Shown here piece by piece: positions 53,552 to 59,924 of a stretch of 64,000 bases of DNA. The notes below the pieces were generated by a model that did not search any database, was not told where the DNA came from, and saw only the letters and a list, made by a program, of their open reading frames with translations. Location: the NCBI RefSeq assembly GCF_003351765.1, contig NZ_CP031229.1, forward strand, positions 2,790,001-2,854,000, read 5' to 3'. Source of the DNA: Ornithinimicrobium avium. Its GTDB lineage: Bacteria; Actinomycetota; Actinomycetes; Actinomycetales; Dermatophilaceae. The position numbers were made by a program, and so were the translations under genes. How positions within the stretch are numbered: position 1 is the stretch's first letter; every line of letters starts with the position of its first letter.

Positions 53552-54418
53552 ATGCGCGGCATCATCCTGGCAGGCGGCACGGGCTCACGGCTGCACCCGA
53601 TCACCCTCGGCGTGAGCAAGCAGCTGGTCCCGGTCTACGACAAGCCGATGATCTACTACCCGCTGTCCACCCTCATGCTGGCCGGGATCCGGGACGTGCT
53701 GGTCATCACCACCCCGCACGAGGCGGACCAGTTCGCCCGGCTGCTGGGCGACGGGTCGCAGTTCGGCATCACCATCACCTACGCCCAGCAGCCCTCGCCC
53801 GACGGGCTGGCGCAGGCGTTCCTGCTCGGCGCGGACCACATCGGCGGCGACACCTCCTGCCTGGTCCTGGGCGACAACATCTTCTACGGACCGGGCATGG
53901 GCACCCAGCTGCGCCGCTTCCAGGACCTGGTCGGGGCGGCCGTCTTCGGCTACCGGGTCGCCGACCCGAGCGCCTACGGCGTCGTGGAGTTCGACGAGGA
54001 CGGCCGTGCCGTCTCCCTGGAGGAGAAGCCCGCCCGCCCACGGAGCTCGTATGCGGTGCCCGGTCTCTACTTCTACGACGACCGGGTCGTCGACTACGTC
54101 CGCGAGCTGAAACCGTCGCCGCGCGGCGAGCTGGAGATCACCGACCTCAACCGCCGCTACCTCGACGACGGCGAGCTGCAGGTCGAAGTCCTGCCGCGCG
54201 GGACCGCCTGGCTGGACACCGGCACCTTCGACTCGCTCAACGACGCCTCCAACTTCGTCCGCACCCTGGAGGCGCGGCAGGGACAGAAGATCGGCTGCCC
54301 CGAGGAGGTGGCCTGGCGGATGGGCTTCCTCACCGGCGAGGAGCTCCTCGAGCGCGCGGGACCGCTGCGCAAGTCCGGCTACGGTGAGTACCTGCTCGGG
54401 CTGCTCGACGCGGGCTGA
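53552..54418 (+). CDS. rmlA: Glucose-1-phosphate thymidylyltransferase
   Basis: The 288-residue enzyme makes dTDP-glucose from dTTP and glucose-1-phosphate, the first step of the dTDP-rhamnose path. The nucleotide loop GGTGSRLHP (8-16), the VYDKPMIYYPLS segment (near 27-38), LGDNIFYG near 107-114 and EEKPARPRS near 157-165 are all diagnostic of RmlA. Length is normal. It stands apart from rmlBCD, with an acyltransferase gene between. The 3' end overlaps the convergent RgpF-type gene by 40 bases. Confidence 0.95.
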   Translation: MRGIILAGGTGSRLHPITLGVSKQLVPVYDKPMIYYPLSTLMLAGIRDVLVITTPHEADQFARLLGDGSQFGITITYAQQPSPDGLAQAFLLGADHIGGDTSCLVLGDNIFYGPGMGTQLRRFQDLVGAAVFGYRVADPSAYGVVEFDEDGRAVSLEEKPARPRSSYAVPGLYFYDDRVVDYVRELKPSPRGELEITDLNRRYLDDGELQVEVLPRGTAWLDTGTFDSLNDASNFVRTLEARQGQKIGCPEEVAWRMGFLTGEELLERAGPLRKSGYGEYLLGLLDAG

Positions 54419-56150
54419 CCCAGGCCCGCGCGGATCCGCGCCCCGACCTCGACCCGCACCACCGCGAAGCGCGGGTGCGTCTGCAGCGTCCTCTTGACGA
54501 ACGGCAGGCCGGCCTCGAGCAGCCCCTTCCACCCCTCCAGGGGCAGGTCTGCCTCAGGTGGCAGTCCGAGCTCTTCGTGCGTCCAGCCGACGTCGCGGGT
54601 GAGGCCACCCTCGTCGATCGTCCGCGTGAGGCCGAGCTCGTAGGTCAGCACCACCTCACGCTTGGAGCGGGCCGGCCCCACCCTGGCGAAGAAGTCGCGC
54701 AGCGCCGGGCCGCCCAGCACGCCCCGACGGAAGGCGAGGAGATAGCTCTGCAGGTGCTCGACGGGCCGCCGCCTGGCCGTCGCCGCCCAGACGTCCGCCT
54801 CCGTCGCCCCGATCTGCGCAGCAGCTCGTCCACGGGCGCGAGCGGGCCGACCAGCGAGTCGTTGGTGAGCACGACCAGGTCCTTGGCGGCCAGCTGCGGC
54901 CACGTCGCCAGCGCCCACGCCCAGGACCCGAAGTCGTAGGCGGTGTTGCCCCGGCGTGCGACGGCGACGCCCGGCGGGACCGGCCCGGGGCGCAGGGCCG
55001 CCCACGGGTCGCGCGCGCCGACCACGAGCACGCCGAGCCCGGCGTCGGCATACGCGCTGGCGGCACGCCGCGCGTCCTCCCGCAGCCGCGGGCCCCGTGC
55101 CCACTCGGCGAGCACGGCGACGCGGTCGCGTGCCAGCACCTCCTCGACGTCCCCGGCGACGACCCGCTCGCGCCCCGGCACCAGCCGGTTGGCCCGCGCG
55201 GTGAGGTCCCACCCGGCCTGCCGCAGCCTGGTGCGGGCCTCCCGCTCCCACTCCTGCACCCGGTCCGTCACCGTCGGCGCGCCGTCCTGCTGCGGCCGCT
55301 CGTGCGTGCCGCGCAGCGTCCAGGCCGTCGCCTCCGCCCACTTCGTCAGCTCGCCCGGATGCGCGGCCCACAGCCGCGCCAGCTGCCCGAGGTGGCTCAC
55401 CTGCCCGCGCAGGAGGCGCGCCCGACCCGGGCGGGCCTCATACCCCAGGTCGATGCGGAACCGCTCGTCCACCACGCGCGGGTCGACCCGCACCCCGTTG
55501 ACGATGTTGGACAGGTTGGTGCCGTGCAGCACCTGCGCCCACATCACCGGCGCCCTCACCTCCCGCAGCGGTGCCAGGCTGCGGGCGCGGGCGTGCTTGG
55601 CGGCGTAGACCGTCCGCGGCGGCCCCTCGTCCCGCCGCTCGACCAGCGAGAGGAACGGGCTGGACAGGACGTCGCTGCGGTAGACCGCCCCCGACCTGTC
55701 GATCTGCACACCGCGCGCGAAGTTGACGAACATCAGCTCCTGCCGCTCGAACTGCCCCTGCACCGCGGCCATGAGGTCGACCGCCATCGCGTCGTCGCTG
55801 TCGATCCGCGTGGTGATCAGGTATGCAGCGTCGCTCCGGTCGACGACCGGGCCGGCGAAGCTGTCCCGCCGGAACGGTTCGTGACTCCACAACGGCGTGA
55901 ACGCACCCTCGGCGAGCTCCTCCACCTGCTCGCGGAAACCGTCCGGGCAGCGGTCGTCGAGCAGCACCAGCCACTCGAACGGCTGCGCCCCGCGCTGGGA
56001 GAGCACCGACGGCAGGCACGCGTCGAGGAAGAAGGCGAGCCGGTAGTAGAGCCAGTCCTCCTCGGCGGGTGGCTGCCCTGGGCACAGGACGGCGCTGAAC
56101 CGGGTCAGCAGGAAGTGGTCGAACCCGCTGCTCGTGCATGTCTCGTCCAC
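54379..56150 (-). pseudogene. Glycosyltransferase/RgpF-type gene interrupted by a frameshift
   Basis: From the GTG at 56150, frame one encodes a rhamnosyltransferase-like domain (LTRFSAVLCPG, WLVLLDDRCP, RIDSDDAMAVDLM with its DSDD metal motif) followed by the start of a RgpF domain (YDFGSWAWAL, VLTNDSLVGPLAPVDELL). Near 54811-54826 the reading frame must move by one base, after which QIGATEADVWAAT, RRPVEHLQSYLLAFRRGVL and YELGLTRTIDEGG continue the RgpF domain to a stop at 54379. Read without the shift, the protein runs through 60 unrelated residues to 54645. One missing base explains everything. It may be a true pseudogene, a sequencing error or a shift used in vivo. RgpF enzymes build rhamnose polymers, matching the nearby rml genes. 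Confidence 0.8.
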
Positions 56151-56156
56151 GGTGCC

Positions 56157-56162
56157 AATCTA
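56157..56162 (-). promoter_or_regulatory. -10 box of a leaderless promoter (TAGATT)
   Basis: TAGATT on the minus strand ends 6 bases before the GTG at 56150 and overlaps the stop codon of the upstream flavodoxin-like gene. Confidence 0.5.
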
Positions 56163-56645
56163 GGACCGGGGCTGTGCTTCAGACACGTCTCCTTCGGGCA
56201 TCACCGTCGCCGCCAGCACCCCACCCAGCTCGGTGCAGCCGGCCAGCGCCTCCTTGTCAGGGGTCCCCAACACCTCCAGCACGGGCGCGACCGGCTCCCA
56301 GCCCAGCGCCGAGGTGATGCTCCGCATCGCGCGCACGGCGCCCTCGAGCCCCTCGTTGCCGTGCACGTAGGCGGCGTAGGGCCGGCCGCGGGTCGCGTCG
56401 AGGCAGGGGTAGTAGACCTGGTCGAAGAAGTGCTTCATCGCCCCCGACAGGTAGCCGATGTTCGCCGGCGTCCCCAGCAGGTAGGCGTCCGCCTCCAGCA
56501 CGTCCACCGGCCCGGCGACCAGCGCCGGGCGCAGGACGACCTCGACGCCCTCGATCTCGTCGTCGCGAGCACCGGACAGCGCCGCCTCGAGCATGGCCTG
56601 CATGCCCGGGGACGGCGTGTGGTGCACGACGAGGAGCCTCGTCAT
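56160..56645 (-). CDS. Flavodoxin-like NAD(P)H-dependent oxidoreductase
   Basis: The 161-residue protein has the flavodoxin/WrbA-like fold: LLVVHHTPSPGMQAML (4-19) forms the phosphate loop for FMN, and LLGTPANIGYLSGAMKHFFD (56-75) is the isoalloxazine-binding loop of the FMN reductase group. It probably reduces quinones or other acceptors in the cytoplasm. It follows the HTHP gene by 8 bases, so the two are likely one transcript. Confidence 0.83.
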   Translation of the reverse strand: MTRLLVVHHTPSPGMQAMLEAALSGARDDEIEGVEVVLRPALVAGPVDVLEADAYLLGTPANIGYLSGAMKHFFDQVYYPCLDATRGRPYAAYVHGNEGLEGAVRAMRSITSALGWEPVAPVLEVLGTPDKEALAGCTELGGVLAATVMPEGDVSEAQPRS

Positions 56646-56653
56646 GCGGCGGC

Positions 56654-56890
56654 TCAGGCCTGGTCGCGCCAGTAGTCGTTCGCCGCCGCGATCGTCTGGA
56701 ACTCGATCGCCACGACCTGCGCCGCGTGGGTGAGCGAGTCGGCGTTGTTGGCGTAGTCCGGGCGCAGCTTCTTGCGCGTGTCCGCGTCCGTCTGGATCGC
56801 GCCGACCGACTTGCGCGCCATCGCGATCGCCAGCTCGCGACCCTCCTGCGGGGTGGCGGTGATGAGGGTGTTGCCGGGGACGAGTTCCAT
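56654..56890 (-). CDS. Hexameric tyrosine-coordinated heme protein (HTHP)
   Basis: The 78-residue protein matches the HTHP family of Silicibacter and Marinobacter along its whole length: LITATPQEGRELAI near the start, QTDADTRKKLRPDY in the middle, and the signature end EFQTIAAANDYWRD. Tyr46 in RPDY is at the place of the heme-ligand Tyr in the crystallised member. HTHPs form a ring of six with one heme each and show peroxidase/catalase activity. AGGAGG lies 6 bases before the ATG. It is paired with the flavodoxin-like gene, suggesting a small redox or peroxide-defence unit. The identification rests on motif memory. Confidence 0.82.
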   Translation of the reverse strand: MELVPGNTLITATPQEGRELAIAMARKSVGAIQTDADTRKKLRPDYANNADSLTHAAQVVAIEFQTIAAANDYWRDQA

Positions 56891-57067
56891 GCTTCCTCCT
56901 GTGGTTGCGCCCACCGGAGACGGCGGGCGCTTCATCATCTTTACCATGGTGGGCCGGCCTGATAAAGCATCGATTTGGGCCTGACCAATGCTGCGGGTAT
57001 CTTGACCTCGGGTGACGAGCGTCGAGGAAGTGGGTATGGAATTGGTCATCAAGGTGAAGTCACCAAG

Positions 57068-58180
57068 ATGAAGGTGGCGATCGCGCACGATTATCTCACG
57101 CAGCGGGGAGGTGCGGAGCGCGTCGTGCTGGCGCTCAGCCGCGCCTTTCCCAAGGCGCCCATCTTCACCACCCTGTATGACAAGAAGGGCACCTTCCCCG
57201 AGTTCCGCGAGCGGACTGTGGTGGCCGGGCCCCTCAACCGCATCCCTGCGCTGCGGCAGAACCACCGCCGCGCGCTGCCGATGCTCGCCCCGGCCGCCGG
57301 CTCGACCCGCGTCGACGCCGACGTCACGATCGTCTCCAGCAGCGGCTGGGCGCACGGCTTCCGCACCTCGGGGCGTGCACTCGTCTACTGCCACAACCCG
57401 GCACGCTGGCTCTACCAGCCAGAGGAGTACCTCGGTGGCGCCGGTCCGGTGGCCCCCCGGCGCCTGGCGCTCGCCGCGCTCACCCCCGCCCTGCGGCGGT
57501 GGGACCGCGCGGCGGCCCTGCGCGCCGACCGCTACCTGGCCAACTCCGGCGTGGTCCGGGACAGGATCGCCGCGGCCTACGGGATCGACGCCGAGGTCGT
57601 GCCCCCGCCCCCGGGCATCGACACGACGGGCGAGCAGGCGGCCCCGGCGCAGATCTCCGGGTGGGAGGGCTACTGGCTCGTCGTCTCCCGGCTCATGGCC
57701 TACAAGAACGTCGGCGCCGCCGTGGAGGCCTTCCGCGACCGCCCGGACGACCGGCTCGTGGTCGTGGGCGACGGGCCCGAGCGGGCGCGTCTCCTCGCGG
57801 ACCTGCCCCCCAACGTGCGGATCCTCTCCGGCATCAGCGACGCCGAGCTGCGCTGGACCTACGCCCATGCGCGGGGGCTGCTCGCCCCGAGCCGTGAGGA
57901 CTTCGGCCTGACGCCGCTGGAGGCCAACGCCTGGGGCCTGCCGGTCGTCGCGCTGCACGAGGGCGGCTACCTGGACACCGTCGTCGACGGCCGCACCGGC
58001 GTGTTCTTCGAGCACCCTGTGTCCGGCGAGATCGCCGAGGCCGTGGACCGTGCGGAGTCCCGCGAGTGGTCGCCCGAGGTGCTGCGCGCACACGCGGACG
58101 GCTTCGGCGAGGCCGGGTTCGCCGCGCGCATCCGCCGCGAGGTCGAGGCGCTGCGCGACCAGGGCACCCCGCAGACTTAG
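57068..58180 (+). CDS. GT4-type glycosyltransferase
   Basis: The 370-residue GT4 enzyme starts MKVAIAHDYLTQRGGAERVV with the GGAE loop; CHNPARWLYQPEEYL near 107-121, WLVVSRLMAYKNV near 202-214 and PSREDFGLTPLEANAWGLPVV near 277-297 are family marks. ATG 57068 is chosen by homology; an AAGGTG and a 12-base palindrome (GGTGA-AG-TCACC, 57053-57064) lie just upstream and could mask the ribosome site. The 177-base gap before it is relatively AT-rich. The next gene starts 3 bases after its stop. Confidence 0.87.
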   Translation: MKVAIAHDYLTQRGGAERVVLALSRAFPKAPIFTTLYDKKGTFPEFRERTVVAGPLNRIPALRQNHRRALPMLAPAAGSTRVDADVTIVSSSGWAHGFRTSGRALVYCHNPARWLYQPEEYLGGAGPVAPRRLALAALTPALRRWDRAAALRADRYLANSGVVRDRIAAAYGIDAEVVPPPPGIDTTGEQAAPAQISGWEGYWLVVSRLMAYKNVGAAVEAFRDRPDDRLVVVGDGPERARLLADLPPNVRILSGISDAELRWTYAHARGLLAPSREDFGLTPLEANAWGLPVVALHEGGYLDTVVDGRTGVFFEHPVSGEIAEAVDRAESREWSPEVLRAHADGFGEAGFAARIRREVEALRDQGTPQT

Positions 58181-58183
58181 GTC

Positions 58184-59554
58184 ATGACCTCGATGCACGA
58201 CCTTCCGGACGCGGTCTCCGTCGCCGGCGCCGTCCGGGCCGGCACGACGTCCGCGGCCGAGGTCGTGGACGCGCACCTGCGCCGGGCCGCCGGGTCCAAC
58301 CCCCGGCTCAACGCCCTCACCGTCGTCTTCGGAGACCGCGCGCGGCGACGCGCGGACGAGGTGGACCGTGCCGTCGCGCAGGGCCGGGACCCCGGGCCGC
58401 TGGCCGGGGTGCCGGTCAGCGTCAAGGAGAACATCGACCTGACGTGGTCGGCGACCACGCAGGGGTGGCGCGGCGCCGCCGACGCCGTCCCGACCAGGGA
58501 CGCCACGGTGGTCGAACGCGTCCTGGCCGCCGGCGCCGTCCCGGTCGGGCGGGGCAACATGTCGGACTTCGGGATGCGCTGGGACACCGACAACGACCTC
58601 TTCGGCCGGACCCTCAACCCGTTCGACGAGACTCGCACCGTCTTCGGCTCCAGCGGCGGCGACGCCGTCGCGGTCGCCACCGGCATGTCGACGCTCGGCC
58701 TGGGCAACGACTTCGGAGGGTCGGTCCGGCTGCCGGCGTCCGCGCTCGGGGTGTGCGGGCTGCGGCCCAGCCTGGGGCGCGTGCCCCGGTCGGCGGTGGC
58801 CGAGGACCCGGTCGCCCTGACGCTCCAGCAGTTCTCCGTCAACGGCTTCCTGGCCCGCAGCGTCCGCGACCTGCGGACCGCTCTCGCGGTCACCGAGGGC
58901 TGGGACGGGCGCGACCCGGTGTCCCTCGACCTGCCGCCGGTCGGCAGCTTCGACGGTCCGCGCCGGGCGGCGGTGGTGCGCGACCCGCTCGGCTGGGGCG
59001 TCGACGAGCAGGTCGGCGCCGCCGTCGACCGGGCGGCAAAGACATTGAGGGCGGCCGGCTGGGAGGTCGAGGAGTCCGAGCCGCCGCTGCTGGAGGAGGC
59101 GGCTGTCTTGTGGCGGCGCCTGGCCGTCACCGACGTGGCCTGGTCCCTCGACCCCGCGCGCCTGCCGGTCCCGCTGGGCCGCTCGGCCGCGCAGTTCCTG
59201 CGGGACAGCACAGCAGTCACCCGGCCCTACGAGAGCGCCGCCGACCTCGCCCAGGCGTGGGCCCGGCACCCCGTGGTCGCCGCGGCGTGGCGCAGCTTCC
59301 AGCACGAGACGCCGCTCGTCCTCGGCCCGGTCTTCACCGAGCGCGTCCCGCCCGTCGACTTCGACCTCGGCGGCCAGCAGGCGGCGGAGGACGCCTGGCG
59401 GCGGTTGCGCCTCGTCGTGGCAGCCAACTTCCTCGGCCTCCCGGCCGTCTCTGTCCCGATGGGCACCGATGCCGGCGGCATGCCGCTCTCCGTCCAGCTG
59501 ATCGGGCCGCTCCAGGGCGAGGCCGCCGTGCTCGCCGCCGCCACCGCCCTCTGA
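58184..59554 (+). CDS. Amidase (amidase signature family)
   Basis: The 456-residue serine amidase has the Ser-cisSer-Lys set: Lys81 in VPVSVKEN, the GSSGGDA stretch (155-161) with the cis-Ser, and the nucleophile Ser180 in GNDFGGSVRLPA, where Asn-Asp replaces the more usual Ser-Asp. It hydrolyses an unknown amide in the cytoplasm. It has no GatB/GatC neighbours, so it is not the tRNA amidotransferase. Its stop codon lies inside the terminal inverted repeat of the structure that follows. Confidence 0.87.
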   Translation: MTSMHDLPDAVSVAGAVRAGTTSAAEVVDAHLRRAAGSNPRLNALTVVFGDRARRRADEVDRAVAQGRDPGPLAGVPVSVKENIDLTWSATTQGWRGAADAVPTRDATVVERVLAAGAVPVGRGNMSDFGMRWDTDNDLFGRTLNPFDETRTVFGSSGGDAVAVATGMSTLGLGNDFGGSVRLPASALGVCGLRPSLGRVPRSAVAEDPVALTLQQFSVNGFLARSVRDLRTALAVTEGWDGRDPVSLDLPPVGSFDGPRRAAVVRDPLGWGVDEQVGAAVDRAAKTLRAAGWEVEESEPPLLEEAAVLWRRLAVTDVAWSLDPARLPVPLGRSAAQFLRDSTAVTRPYESAADLAQAWARHPVVAAAWRSFQHETPLVLGPVFTERVPPVDFDLGGQQAAEDAWRRLRLVVAANFLGLPAVSVPMGTDAGGMPLSVQLIGPLQGEAAVLAAATAL

Positions 59555-59718
59555 CGACCGGGAGCGTGCTCTGCACCCGTCCCCTGCGACCGGGAGCGCA
59601 CTCTGCACCCCGTCCCGTGCGACCGGGAGCGCGCTCTGCACCCCGTCCCCTGCGACCGGGAGCGCGCTCTGCACGTTCCGCCCTGCGGCCGGGAGCGCGC
59701 TCTGCACCCCGTCCCGTG
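59555..59718 (+). repeat. Left arm: five direct repeats of 32-33 bp
   Basis: Units begin at 59555, 59587, 59620, 59653 and 59686. Each reads about CGACCGGGAGCGCGCTCTGC followed by ACCCCGTCCCSTG; the first lacks one base and the fourth has a changed tail. There are no spacers, so this is a tandem repeat and not a CRISPR. Confidence 0.92.
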
Positions 59719-59720
59719 AG

Positions 59721-59783
59721 AGAGCGTCCCGTGGAAAAGCGGCGGGGCACGGCATTCTCACGGGACGCTCTTCCACGGGACGC
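59721..59783. repeat. Central pair of competing hairpins
   Basis: Two perfect 13-bp stems compete for the same left arm: 59721-59733 with 59759-59771, and 59724-59736 with 59771-59783. The shared core CGTCCCGTG/CACGGGACG resembles the tail of the left-arm repeat unit. It could act as a two-way terminator. Confidence 0.8.
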
Positions 59784-59790
59784 AGCGGGC

Positions 59791-59923
59791 CACGCTCTCG
59801 GTCGGGCTGCAGAACGCGCTCTCGGTCGCCCTGCACAACGCGCTCTCGGTCGCCCTGCACAACGCGCTCTCGGTCAGGCTGCAGGACGCGCTCTCGGTGA
59901 GGCTGCAGAGCGCGCTCCCGGTC
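59791..59923 (-). repeat. Right arm: tandem 24-bp repeats in inverse orientation
   Basis: Units start at 59791, 59815, 59839, 59863 and 59887 with exact 24-base period, plus a partial sixth at 59911. Each is close to CGCGCTCTCGGTCGCCCTGC plus ACAA; its first 13 bases are the reverse complement of the left-arm core. Confidence 0.92.
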
Positions 59924-59924
59924 G

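Noticed and set aside
56891..59860. A long N-terminal extension of the HTHP frame
   Set aside because: The frame stays open through the GT4 and amidase genes in antisense, but the 78-residue core has its own ATG and AGGAGG.
59555..59910. Possible CRISPR array
   Set aside because: Units are directly adjacent or vary without unique spacers, orientation switches in the middle, and no cas gene is present.
59555..59924. Possible repeat-protein gene read through the repeats on either strand
   Set aside because: Open frames there encode repetitive Arg/Ala/Pro or Ser/Thr/Cys strings, are extensions of neighbouring frames, and have no start signals.
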